From: Epicoccum nigrum
Lineage: Eukaryota; Ascomycota; Dothideomycetes; Pleosporales; Didymellaceae
Direction: 5' to 3'
DNA length: 64,000 bases
NCBI GenBank assembly: GCA_002116315.1
Contig: KZ107844.1
Span: forward strand, 930,001 to 994,000
The position numbers and the translations under genes were made by a program. The first letter of the stretch is position 1. Each line of letters starts with the position of its first letter. Of this stretch, positions 10,375 to 22,182 are shown piece by piece. The notes under the pieces are model-generated. The model ran no database searches and had not been told where the DNA came from. It worked only from the letters and a program-made list of their open reading frames with translations.

Positions 10375-11952
10375 CTACAATGCATACCTGAAGTGCTTCG
10401 CTTGCATATCAGTCTGATCTTGAAACCCATCTCGAATAGCCTGCTCATCCTCGCCGGCACCATACTTCTTATCTCTCCTCTTATTCTCCCACCACATATA
10501 CTGCCTCAAGAACAGCGCAATCACAAACATCCCACAATAACAAACAATCAACCCCGTAAGCGCCGAGAAGTATCTAGGCTTCTCCTTGGCAAAGAAAATA
10601 TTGGCACCAGCGATATTCCCCGCAGCGTAGAAAACAAACCACAGCCCATTCGCGGTGCTGCGCTTGGTGTGGCCCGCGATGTTAGTCGTGAGCAGGTTCC
10701 ACGAGAGGATGACGGGCGCGCCGATGATGTACTGCAGCCAGGTGCAGCCGACCAGGCTCCAGCGGTCAGAGAGCGGGGTGAGGCGGATGCCCAGCAGACC
10801 CGCGAGGGGCGGGAGGCAGATGAGCGCGAGGATGATGCAGCGCGAGTCCCTGAAGTAGCCCGCGGCCAGGCCGCAGATGGGGACGACGACGAACTCGATC
10901 GCCCCCGTGGGAAGCTGCAGCAGCGTGGCGTAGATGCCGCTGAAGCCGAAGCCGCGGATCAGCGAGGAGGCGAAGTTCGATACGCCGCCGTTGACGACGC
11001 CGCAGCCTAGGCCGATGAGCATCAGGCAGTGCACTTTGATGTCGAGGAGGGCCTCGAGTGCCTGCCGGGCGTTGAACTGCTTCGTCTTGACGCCGATCAT
11101 GTTGCTCGCGATGCGATCGATGGCGACGATTCTCTGCTTGTGGGTGAGGAACTTGGCCGTTGCGGGGCTGTCCGGCATGACCCAGAGGAAGACCCAAGCC
11201 CAGACGAAGTTCATCAGCCCGATGACGAGGAATATCAGCTGCCAGGTCTTGATGTGAGGGCTGTGGGCGTGGCCAAGTCCGTAGCCTAGGAGCGCGCCGA
11301 CCATGGTGGCTACGCCGTTGAAGGCGAGGAAAACGCACATCCGTAGTGGTTGTTCGGAGCGGGTGTAGAACATGGAGACGATGTTCATGATGGCGGGCGA
11401 GATGGAGGCTTCGAACATGCCGAGGAGGAAGCGGAGCGCCAGCATACCGGCGTAGTTCTTAGCTGCTACGTGGCAGCAAAGGAGAACCGACCAGATTAGA
11501 ATCATGACGCCGGTATACTTCGCTACAGGTAGGCGTTGAATTAGGTAGTTAGCTGGTAAAGCCCACAGGAGATAACCGAAGTTAAAGATGGCTGCAACCC
11601 ACGAGTACCGCTGCCCTTCGAGACCGAGATCCGGTATGAGTGTGTAAGCTGATGCATAGTTGAGCGAAAGTTTGTCGAGGAATTGGATGGTATATGTGAT
11701 GCAGATCTGTATCGTCAGTACCTATCGGTGTTACTGCAGATAGAGAGGTATTACTATAGGCATGATGACCCAGTCAATCTTGCGCAATACAATCTTCCTT
11801 TCCGCATCCAGCTCTTCCTTGGTGTACTGCTGGACTTCCAGGTACAAATCGGCTCCAATGTCGCGCATTTGCTTCTCAGCAGCCATGTTGCCTTCGTCGA
11901 TGCTGGGTGCTGTTGCAACTGGCGAAATGCCATCTTTCTTCTCTTTTGACAT
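10375..11952 (-). CDS. Major facilitator transporter, allantoate/Dal5 (anion:cation symporter) family
   Basis: There are two exons on the minus strand, 11952-11755 and 11706-10375, giving 509 residues. The 48-nt intron (11754-11707) has donor GTAATA, a CTGAC branch motif and acceptor ACAG. It joins in phase 0 to give MPI-ICITYTIQFLDKLSLN, the typical first membrane helix of this family. Other family signatures are NFGYLLWALPANYLIQR, the helix-4/5 segment GMFEASISPAIM, and the WVMPDSP motif before the long central loop. The length and about 12 hydrophobic segments fit a complete plasma-membrane permease. Family members carry allantoate, nicotinate, pantothenate or other small carboxylates with protons; the substrate here cannot be read from sequence. 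Upstream, three GATAA motifs (TTATC on the plus strand at 12191, 12327 and 12364) would suit nitrogen regulation by GATA factors. That is inference. Confidence 0.92.
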
Positions 11953-12550
11953 CTTGAACTACCTTGACTGCGGATCTAGGCAATGCAAGCTTTTGAGATC
12001 AACTCGGAGGCCAAAGAGGTTTCCCAGCCTCGAGGTTTGAATCTGTGCGGCAATGAATTCAATGTCGGTGAGGTCGAATACGATGGTGGGAGATACGATA
12101 TTCTGTACTTATAACCCTCGAAACGGGTGCCCACTCTTGGCGTGCAGTATCATGAACGACGGTTGAGCATATGGCTATCTTGCGAGGTGCTTATCGTGGT
12201 TCGCCAGTCTCGACCTATCATTGCCACGCGCCCTGTGTAACATGCATGAAGTCAGCAGCGCCGATCCTCCGGGAAGTCGCATTGGGTAAGTCTCGGCCGG
12301 CTGGCGTAGCAGGCGTGTACTAAAGGTTATCGTTAGCCGCAGTTATAAATTGGACCGCATGCTTTATCAGTTTTCATATTTCGCGGTACTCATAAGAAGG
12401 GCAGGTGTAACGGGTCGCAGTTGTTGCGGAATAAGAGCGGCTGCGCATGTAATCGTTTGTATTGGGTATTGTGGTTCTGCGACTGCCTCTGCACACTTGC
12501 AAGAAGGACCGCTGTCTGCAGAAGCAGCGCTGGTGGTGTGACAGGTTAGA
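11953..12550. other. Intergenic: promoter of the transporter and 3' flank of the WD40 gene
   Basis: No gene is seen. TTATC (GATAA on the minus strand) occurs at 12191-12195, 12327-12331 and 12364-12368, upstream of the minus-strand transporter start at 11952. Confidence 0.45.
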
Positions 12551-13561
12551 TCACCGCCAAAGCCCGTATGGACCTGTTGTGTATTTCCAAAGCTTGACAG
12601 TACCGTCTTCGCTGCCTGTCGCATACAGCTTGCCATCTGGCGAAAAGCTTGCTGACCAGACGGGGCCGTGGTGGCCCTTGTTCGTCTCCAATTCCTTCTC
12701 TTCATCGAAATCCCAGAGCCTAACCCAGGTATCGTTCTGGTTGCTGCCACCAGTAATAAACTTGCGTGCGCCGCTGTGTAGCGCGACACTCGCAATCTCG
12801 TACGGTGTCTTGATCGTCTTGATCAGCGATCCTGGCTGGAGGCTGTTGAAGAAGTAGACGCTGTTTCCAGCGGCCACGCTCAGTACGCCGTCTGGAGAGG
12901 TGTTATCCAACTCGCAGGTGCCTACCACGCCCTCAACAGCGTGCTCGCCAATCATGGACTGGGTTCGCAGGTCCCACCACCTGATCTTCTTGTCCTCGGC
13001 CGCCGTGATCAAGATGTTCGGGTCAGAAGTCCAGACAATCGACTTGATGGTGCCTGTGTGTACGCCTGCGCCAATCTCGTAGCTCGGCGCCGAGTCGCCA
13101 CCCTGCGAAAGGTCGAAGATGCGCAGCTTCTTCTCCATGCCTCCTGTCGCGAGAATCTGCGGGTTCGGCTGGTTGGGGAATGCGACGGCGCGGACAATGT
13201 GGTTGTGTGTAAGAGTGTGGAGGGCCTCGCCCGTGTGCGTGTCCCATACCTTGCTGGGAGATGTTAATACAGTACTGTGCGCCAGCCGTCGAGGTTAGAC
13301 CTACGCAGAAAAGTCGGCGGAGGCGGTCGCTGCGAGCGAGGCATCAGACGAGAGCCTCGCTTGCCAGACCGCGCCCTTGTGGCCCAGGAAGGTGCCGATC
13401 CAGTCGCCAGTCACGCCGTCGCGCAGCATGGGGTTGCCATCCTTGCATGCCGAGATGATATAAAACTGATCCTCGTCGACGATGGAGGAAAAATGTATGT
13501 GGGGTACCGGGCGCGAATGCCCGTGGCAGGTGAGGGGCACAACTTTGGTAGTCTCAGGCAT
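12551..13561 (-). CDS. STRAP-like WD40 repeat protein
   Basis: There are two exons, 13561-13305 and 13253-12551, for 319 residues. The 51-nt intron (13304-13254; donor GTAGGT, acceptor CCCAG) joins ADFSA to KVWDTHTG in phase 2. The start MPETTKVVPLTCHGHSRPV is chosen because the family begins with this TCxGHTRPV-type blade; the extra ten upstream codons look like leader. WD repeats are visible as GHKGAVW..A..S.D, KVWDTHTGEALHTL, GMEKKLRIFDL, DKKIRWWDLRT, TWVRLWDF and a last GHHGPVWSASFSPDG..GTVKLWK. The protein matches serine/threonine kinase receptor-associated protein (STRAP/UNRIP), a seven-bladed propeller that in animals works with the SMN complex and in TGF-beta signalling. In fungi it is a conserved scaffold of unclear role. 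The C-terminus GPYGLWR is a normal ending. Confidence 0.93.
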
Positions 13562-15203
13562 GTTCGCAGGTAATGAACGTCGGACGCGCAATTGACAGAG
13601 TCGGTGTATAGTGGAGCCTGACAGGCGCAGCGGCGAGCTTCGTGGGCAGGTGAGCAGGTCTTGCGGGCGGTGAGACTAGAAAGGAGAGCGTGTGATCGAT
13701 CGCAGGATATCGTGGCTAGGCGCCGGCGGGATGCTGATGGTCTTGTATTTGCGATAATGTGTAGTAAGTATGGCGGAAGCAGGACAGGGTAATGGAAAAC
13801 GAAGAAGACGCGAGAGTCGTTACAGGTCGTGAAGTCGTGGCGAGCGGTTTGCGCTGCAGATTGCAGTCCAGTCGTGGACCCTTCTGATGAAACGCCTGAA
13901 ATGTGCTGCGTTAGCGTCAACAGCCCCTTGTCCGTGTCCACTAACCGTCCACGCACGAGCTGATGCCGGTTGTGGTCGAGAACATGACTTGGGGCTGAGA
14001 TGTCCATGATCGTTTTGCTAACTAGCATGCAACAAACAGTCACTTTCAAAGGTATACACGATCAGTAAAGGTAGAGACTGCAGTCCCAATTGTCTCAAAG
14101 TATCATTTCTTGATATCATACGCTGGTACACATCAACGACACAGATGTGCGATAGAGGCCTTGCAGCTCAATTTTGACACGGTCTCTTCTTGCAGCATTT
14201 TTCTTGTATTCTGGCCAGTGATTGTTACGAACATGAAAGGTATCAAGCGCCTGCGCCAGGCTGCAATCAAGCACTGCGTGTAGGGTGGAGAATGAACGTC
14301 GAGAGACAAACAAAAGACAAACAAAGTTGGATACATCACATCCCGTCAACGTTCCGTCCTGACCACACAATCTCGGGAATGTACTTGTAACTCCACCGCT
14401 ACTCTCTCTCTCCATCCACTATGCAGATATCAGGATAGACTTGTTTGTAGCGAACGGGGCGGGTATGTCTGTACCCGCTCCTTGAGTCACAGATGCCATG
14501 ACTGTGAAGGATATCCAAACAACCTGCTCACCACCCCCTCCCACATGACTGCATCCACCGCCAGCGTCCAGAGATATTACAAGGAATACACATAAACATC
14601 ACAATGGGCGGATTTTGTTCATATGGGTATGATATCGTGAGATTGTTCTTTCAACATTACCCTCGAAATCCTCCATACTCAACCCTCACCACTTCCTCCA
14701 CCTCAGCACCTATCTTATACATAGTGTGAGCGACACCGTCCAACCAACTTATGCATACAGGGAAAAGTATAATCGTTGCCGAAATCGTTGCAACGTTCAG
14801 AGAAAGCAAAAATGTAAACGCCATCCCCAGTTCGCGCGATTGTCAGCTGCGAAGGTATCCTTGAGGAATGCTGTATGCAACGCAGAACTCCTGAAACCCA
14901 TATCAAAAAAGACACTCCAGCTCCCAACTGAGTCTGGCCGTAGGCTCATGAACAGATGCAATCTCAAAGGGAAGTCATCGAAGCAACAAGACGATGATGC
15001 AGTAGCCCATTTGGCCCGAACGCCGGTGGAAAGATAAAACAAAAAACAATAGGAACGCTGACCGCATAGCACTGGTCGAGATGTACTATGCAGCAAGATT
15101 TCGGCAGATCGTTGCAGATCAGCGTAACCAAGAAAATAATTTGGGCCTGCAAAGAACCGAGTAGATCTGGGCAGACCAGGACGCACCACGACAGACGAGC
15201 TGC
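13562..15203. other. Intergenic region between the WD40 gene and wee1
   Basis: This is 1.64 kb holding the 5' leader and promoter of the WD40 gene and the 3' flank of wee1. The longest frames (for example 13411-14049 minus and 14797-15189 minus) have no domain and a biased composition; I treat them as spurious. No RNA gene is recognised. Confidence 0.45.
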
Positions 15204-18200
15204 TTAGCTCATGTCCATCATATCGGCGTCAACTTCGTCGAGTACGTATGTGGCCAGCACATCCTCTCCGGGTCCGAAGTTGCCCTCGTACACAGTGGCT
15301 CCGGCCCTGCGCCTTTGTTCGACCCACTGGCAGCCAAAGCACTGCAGGACCTGCTCAGCGGTAGGTCGCTGATCAGGATCAGGGTGCAACATGGCCTTGA
15401 CAACCTGGTCCATAGTGTTGGGGTCGGTGTAGTCAACCATGAATTTGGGTGCACGGGCAAGCTCTTCCTCTGGGCTCGAGGCTGTCCGTACCTGTACCGT
15501 GGCTTGAGGCTCATCTGACATGAGGAAGGTGTCCAGAGAGTTCTCTGTAAGAGGATCACCATTGCCGTCGCGGCTCAGGGTACTGCTATCGGCACTCCAA
15601 GTCAAACTAGGCAGTACGTGTTCGAATTCGCCAGACCGGAGCTTGGTCCAGTATGTGCCGTTCTCCGGGATGACGCAGTTGCCAGCGATCTCAGTAAGCA
15701 TCATCCCAAGAGCGAATACGTCCGCAGGCTTGTCGAAGCGCCCGGAAAGTGCCTCTGGTGCAAGGTAGTGACGGTCACCTTCGCCGTCGATGCCCTTAGG
15801 CGCGGGCCAAGAGCTAGCCAGGCCAAAGTCGGCGATCTTCAATGAGCCTCCAAAGTCGATGAGGATATTAGCCGGCTTGAGATCCAAGTGAATGTACCCA
15901 GAGTTGTGGATGAAGGTCAGTCCCTGGTGCATTGTTAGCTTCGCCCATATCACGATTCGAAGGATCAGCTTACCTGTGACAATTCCAGCAGTATCTTCCA
16001 AATGCGGAAATCGTCCAGACGACTGCTGTAACCAACAGTGTCCAGGAAGCGACGCAAGTTACCGCCCTCGCAGTACTCGCTCTGGATGTAAAGATGGGAG
16101 TTGGCTTCCCAGTGGTCGTTGATGTGCAAGACGTGGTCGCTGCCACGGAGAGCATAGAGGATCTCGACTTCGCGCATCTTGCGTTCACGGTCACCCTTAC
16201 CGGTATACGGCTTCTTTGATTTCTTGACGACCCATACTTGGCTCCCGGCTGGAGTGTTTGCCGTTGTACCTTCCACGGGGTGGCTGACACGGTAGACCTT
16301 CGAGAACTCACCCTCACTTCCGTCAAGCTCCTTGACCTCCAAGAAGCGAGAGCTGATGGCTTCATCGACGTCGTTCTTAGTCAAGCCGATGGGAATGGCG
16401 CCCTTGTTCTCGGCGAAGAAAACGGAGTGATCACGAGGTGTGGTCGGTGTGGCCGGAGGGAAGGTGCTTACGCTGCTGTTGAAGTTCATCGAACCGCGTC
16501 TGTTACCTGCGATCGACAATCTGCTGGGCTCTGTGGGTTGGAAAGATGAATCCATACGGGGAGAAACTGGCGACGAGGATCCGAACGAGATGATGGATGC
16601 TGAAAATTTGTTAGTACTGGTGCTATACAAGCAAGACTGAAGGGCTGTACGAAGTATCTCTTGCGAAAGTGGTGACGGTCGTTCCAGGATTCTGGTACGC
16701 CTTAAGAACCGACCTCGAGCAGAAGAACCTCGTACAGAAGAGCATTCGCAAATCACCGACTTGAGTTCCTCACTAGATAATGAGTTGCTCTTATCGAATG
16801 GAGCTGCTGTTGCTGTGGATGTTATCGAAGTTGACTTACAGTTGAAGTCGTTCGCGAGCTCTGGTGCTGCGAATGTGTCGTTGCTAATAGAGGGTCGCGA
16901 ACGGAAGGTTTTCCGCCTCAAGCTGCTTTCCTTGGAGCGACGACTTGTCGAACCGTGTCCCTTAGTAGGGGTTGGTGGCATATCGTCGGTGTTCGCATCA
17001 CTGTCCGCCATAGTGTCGACCATAGTGCGATTGGCAGTTGGTGACTGGCTATCCAGGGGCTCATCATCGCCATCTACGCTTACCATGCTTCCACGGCGTT
17101 GCTGAGACCCACCAATGTTACCGAAAATGCTCGTGCCCTTGCCGAAAGACTCGGTAGAGAGCTTGGACACGTGCGCACTGAAAGGCGTACTGGTTGTGCC
17201 AAACTGAGGTTGTGGCCGGTTCCAGTCACCAAACAAACTTCCGCCTCGTTTGACGAGGGGAGTGTCGATAACATCGGTCTTGTCAGCCTGTGCCGGAGGG
17301 TATGACTGCCTCTTCGAGGGCGTGTCAGGCATAACGTAGACATTAGCTGGCTCATCCGCGTTGCGGTTCTTCTTGGACATGAGACCAGTGGAGAACGCGA
17401 CTGGGGCTTGTTGCACAGACTTAAATGGTGTGTCAAACGAGTCATGCTCTTCATCCGGTGCGTATGGGCGCGGTACGCCGATCGGCAGCGACCGAGAAAA
17501 TTGATGACTCTGGTTTGGCCGGTGGGGTGGAGCTGCGAAGTGGGGTGCCCGCGGCGGTGCCATAGGAGTAAACCCACCCACGCTTGACGTAGTCGAAGAT
17601 GGAGTGTGCGCATGCGATAGCGGGTGAGGTTGCGATGCGCCGGCGGTGCTGCGAACGAAGGGTGTGGGCAAACCCATGCGCCCAGCATCAAATGTTGATT
17701 TGCGGAATGGGGTCTGCGTAGGGGTGGTGCTTTGGCCAACAGAGGCGTCGAGCGACATCCGGGTCCTCGACTTGGAAGCTGCAAGACCAGGGACTGCGAA
17801 TTCGCCATCGAAAGCTGGCTTTGGGCGCGGCGAATTCGCGTTGCGTTGCATAACTGTCGACTTGCGCAGTGATGTCTTTCGCACAGGCGATTGCGAAGTC
17901 ATGGGCGTGGAGAAGTCAAATTCATCGTCAGCCTCCTCAGTGTCCATGGGTGACTGAGATGTACCATCGCGCCTGAGTGCTTGGCCGAATATACTCTCAA
18001 AGTCGTTGTCAAGGTTGGCAACAACGCCTTGCAAACTTCTCCTCTTTGCGACAGGACTAAACCCAGTCGGTGTTCCGCTCAGGTTCATGACGCCGTCGTT
18101 GCGCTTGAGGGGACTCGATTTGCCAGGCGCACCAGGCGAAAGATCTGGGCGTCGCTGCGCAAACTCGAACTTGATGGGCTTATCATTCAAGCCGAACTTT

Positions 18201-18892
18201 CTGCAGTCGGTATCCATGCTCTCAAAGGATTCCGAGCTGGAGGGACGTGCAGGCGTGTCGTTCTCCTGGCCAAAGGCGAGGCGCGTGTAAAAAGGCGTTG
18301 TAGTGTTCCCTCCTGTAGGGGAGTCGCCGAGGACGTTGCGACGCGGGCTCTTGGAGTTCTGCCGTGTGCGCGGCGACGCCTTAAAATTTGCGGTTGATCG
18401 TCGCAGGGTGATCCTTTTCTTGGGGGGCGCAGCCTGTCCCAGAGGCGATTCAGAGAATGTTTTGATGGGACTTGTTGGCTTGTGCGCCTTGGGGCTGAAG
18501 GCGCGCGCAAGTGCTAGGGGTGAGATGGGCGAGCGCGGCGAGTCCGACTTGTGCAGCTGGAAGCGCGACGGCTTGGAGGGTGAACGTGAAAGAGAACGGC
18601 GTAGCTGCTGTAGGTGCGCGAAGTGGGTGCCGTCCAGGCGGTATGTAGGTGAAGGCAAGTCCAAGTGCATGGTTCCGCCCTCGCGGTGCGGCGAGTAGGA
18701 GGCGAAGGCCATTGCGATTTCTGGGGTCGCAACGGGCGGCGGGGTCCTGGAGGTGGAAGGAGTGGCTGGTGGTGTCGTTTGTGGGGAGGCCGTGTTGGGC
18801 GAGCGGGGTGGCTGGTCGCCGCGTGGAGTGGGCAGACGCGCTGTTCTGGCGACAGCGTGCAGCGTGGCAGAACGGGTGAGGCCAGCGCGCAA
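15204..18892 (-). CDS. wee1: Mitotic inhibitor kinase Wee1
   Basis: The two-exon model is 18892-15974 and 15923-15204, 1212 residues. The 50-nt intron (15973-15924; donor GTAAGC, acceptor CCAG) joins LLELSQ to GLTFIHNSGYIHLDLKPANI in phase 0. A Ser/Pro-rich N-terminal half of about 800 residues contains many SP/TP sites, as expected for a CDK-regulated protein. The kinase domain starts near FLEVKELDGSEGEFSKVYRV. It has the Wee1-type catalytic loop HLDLKPAN (residues 985-992), DFG (1005-1007) and the activation segment EGDRHYLAPE, the diagnostic GDxRYLAPE form. It phosphorylates the inhibitory tyrosine of the mitotic CDK in the nucleus. A second ATG at 18712 (MAFASYSPHREGG) may be the true start. 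A possible further intron, 16839-16600 (GTAAGT donor, CTAAC branch, TTTTCAG acceptor, 240 nt, no in-frame stop), would remove 80 residues in a poorly conserved zone. Confidence 0.93.
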
Positions 18893-21800
18893 TCGATAAC
18901 GATATCACACAGCACTCGGCGGGTTTTGGGTCTCGTGCAGAGCGCAGCGCGGGTGGAAGAATGGCAGACGCAAGGAATGCGCGCGACAGACGCAGCGCTC
19001 CTGTCGTTCGGCGACCGGGAGGTTCCCCTCAGCGAACAACGACTGCGTATAGGTGCGCGTACTCCATGCAAGGCCTGTGGATGCTGCGCGAAGGGCGAGA
19101 GAGGCTGCGCGACAGGTGTTGGTGGGCGTGTCACGGCGCGACTGGCTTGTTTTGATGCCGGGAGTGGAGGAAGCGCGACTGGAGGGAGGCGCGACTGCGA
19201 CTGCAACTGGTACGGAAGGCGTGGCGACTGCGGGTGTTGGAGAGAGCGTGAACGGTGCGACAGAGAGACCCTTACGGCGCTCTCGCAATCGGAATCGACG
19301 GACGAGGTGGTATATGGGAAAAGCTAAAGGCGCATACGCGTAGGATGTACCTACCTACGAGGCGGTGGGTGGCTGGGGCACGGAGCGCTGCTAATCCCTG
19401 TGCAGCGAGCCCGTTTTGCGAATCGCTTATTTTGGCGTACCAGAACCTATCAAGTTTGCACCCTCGGCCACAGCAGAAGCAGAGCGCCAGAATTAGCGGA
19501 AGAGCTTTCGACTCCAGGGCGCGCAGAATGCAGGCACTACGTTCGATTCTGCATGCAGCCTCTGGCGTTCGCCGTGTGTTCGTGGGCGGCGGCCTGGAGA
19601 GCTGCAGGCTGCAATCCACCGTGTGTGTTGACTCTCAGGCTTCAGCCTGTTTGTTTACTAACAGACTCGCCTCCAGTGCCGGGGTCAGGGGGCGCTCGTC
19701 CCACCACCACACTGGCTTTGCCGGGATCCCCCCTTTGCCGTCTCGGGCCCCATCTGCAGCCCACGCGACGGCCAAATGAAGCAATCTCGTCTTCATTCAT
19801 GCCCCTATTGCATGCGGCAACGGCCCGCTGAGCTCTCAGCGAACAGGCAGAGGGACCGACAGCACGACGACAGCCTTAGTTCTCCACACTATGATTGACG
19901 AAACAGCGCCTGTCGGGCCTACCGGTACTATCTCTTATCGATTCTGCACGTTTGCGGCAAGGCCACAAGCGAATGCGCTGTCCTCGGTCGATACAGTGAG
20001 CGGAGAGAGCCATGTCCACCACCGAGCATCGTGGCAACGACAGATGATGCCTCTGTGTGACCTCCACTGCCGCCGTCATGCACGCAGAACAGCAAGCCCT
20101 GTGTTCACTTTCATGCTGTGTCCGGCGGCTCCCAGAGGGCGATCCGCCGCTGAGCAATGCATCTTGCTCTACGCTCCCCTCATTCCTTTGCTTTGAACGA
20201 GATGAAGAAGTGCCACACATAGACGTCACATTCCAGGTTTACAGCGTCATAGACGCCTCGGGAGGCTCGACCGGAGAATGGGGGAGCTGGATGTCGCCGT
20301 CAGAAACAATTCGTAGGCGTTGTATTTGACCTCATCACCAACGCCAGCTCTCGATGACACTCCCCCACAACGATTGCGCTTGTATCGTGGCACACTATTG
20401 TCACGGGATGACGTCTGTCAGACTATCCTCCGTGCTGTAGGTAGAACATCAAACGTTCAGCTTCGATCTACACAGCTATAGTAGCTCGTCATTGACGCAC
20501 CCGAGCTGCCGTGTGACTTGTTGTTTGTGATTGTTTTGTCAATATCAACAAAGCTCTAGCTGACATCACCAAACCGCACCTGCATCGCCCACAAGCCGGA
20601 CCCTGCCTCACTGTTACACAAACTACAGCCTGATCTGAGTTCAGTTCAATTCCGAGTCCAAGCGAAGACATGTCATGCATATATCTGTGTCAGCCTTAAC
20701 CGCTGGGTGCGGCGCTTCGGCTAAGATCGTCATGCAGCATGTTTCAATGGAGAAGCAAGTCTCAAAAGCACCTGACAGCTGCCACACACACTGCACCAGG
20801 CCCGAGCGCGCATTGGGCCTGGGTCAGGCACGAACTGCGATCGGCACCAAGCCTGCATGTGTCGTCGCCGCGAGCCGAAACCCATGCTCGGCCACCGGCA
20901 TTCATCTAGATTTGCACCCAGGATTCGGTCAGGCCTACCGCACTCAAACAATTACAGACAAGACGCCAGAAGAGAAGAAGTTGGAAGCAAAGCACCCGAT
21001 TGAAGGGTTCCCCAGACAACAAGAGTTCGAGAGAGCGGTGTACCTATCTGTGAGCTTTACAAAGAGCGGTATCCTAGTTGGGAAGGTTTGGTGGAGCCGA
21101 GTCATGCTTAGGTGTCAACAAGGCAATGCCCGAACTTGCCAGCAGATGCTCCACCATACACGTGTAGTCGACCACCCAGCCAGTCAAGGAGTGCTTGTTG
21201 TTTCAAGCGTTCTAGAGGAGAATGTAAGACCTCGAAGATTGCCACGTGCATTAGATGACGGTTGAATCGTCATCGTGGCATGAAACCCAGGGTCGAAGAC
21301 CCTGAAAATGGTGGCATTATATACGGTCGACAAGCATTTCCTGAACTCTTACATTCGCTGTCCACCCATTGACGTGTATTCACGGACATGGCGACCCAAA
21401 GGACCACTTCAGGCTTCGTGAGGCCCACGACAATATTGACCGGAATCAGCACCTTGTCTCAGATCTGCTAGCCTGCGCATGCTAAATGCCGCGTGATGAA
21501 GCGTGGTGAGGCGCTGTAATCGATCGTCGATCTGCTGTGTATGTAACCTCCGCTCGGCGCCCGGCGGACTCACGATACCCATGTTGGGGTTTTGGGTTGT
21601 TGAGTGGAGACGACAGCATTGACACCGCAGTAGCCGCGCGAGACTCGTGGTCATTTCGTGTGAAACGCCAACGCGAGCTACACGCGTAGCCGTGTTCAGC
21701 GACTCTATTTGTAGATCCAGATCCGGCCTGCAGTATCTCCCGAGTGGGCATTGTGCTTCTGAGGAATACATTTCGAAAAAAAAATAACCAGAAAGCCAAG

Positions 21801-22182
21801 GTGGCTTATAAATATTCTAGCCATCTCAAAGGCATTCCTAATCTCGGGCATCTGCTAATTAGATCTGAAGTCCTCCAACTACAGCTATTTTGCAGTGTGG
21901 TCGGCGTCCGGTCGGCACGATGCATCCTTGCTTGGAGCGAGATGTTGATACAGCCTTACTCGAAAGCTGGAGTGGCGAAGATTTCCGGATCATTTGCGGT
22001 GGTACCAATTATTGTTGTGTATGAAATCTTCCGAGGCTCGAAATTGGCCCAGCTGCGATCTGAGCCTCTTTAGAACAATGCCAAACTCCCGACCATCAGT
22101 GCATTGCAGCAGATTCTATGGCAACGTGATATATTCGCTTCTACACAGATTATTGACAAAACATCATGCAATCGTTAGAGGC
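18893..22182. other. Long intergenic region upstream of wee1
   Basis: These 3.3 kb carry the wee1 promoter and leader at the left and the hexokinase 3' flank at the right. The first kilobase is GC-rich. A 196-codon frame at 20675-21265 (+) has no domain, an unusual composition and no support; I do not call it a gene. No tRNA or mobile element is seen. Confidence 0.45.

Noticed and set aside
10315..11010. 231-codon plus-strand frame over the transporter
   Set aside because: Antisense shadow of a GC-rich transporter exon; Arg/Asp-rich composition without any domain.
13411..14049. 212-codon minus-strand frame overlapping the start of the WD40 gene
   Set aside because: Different phase from the WD40 exon, no homology features, Ser/Cys-rich random composition; it is leader sequence plus an alternate frame.
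17080..17808. 242-codon minus-strand frame inside wee1
   Set aside because: Alternate frame of the wee1 N-terminal coding region with His/Arg/Ser-rich composition.
20675..21265. 196-codon plus-strand frame
   Set aside because: No recognisable domain, no splice partners, odd Cys/His-rich start; too weak to call, although it is the longest frame in that gap.
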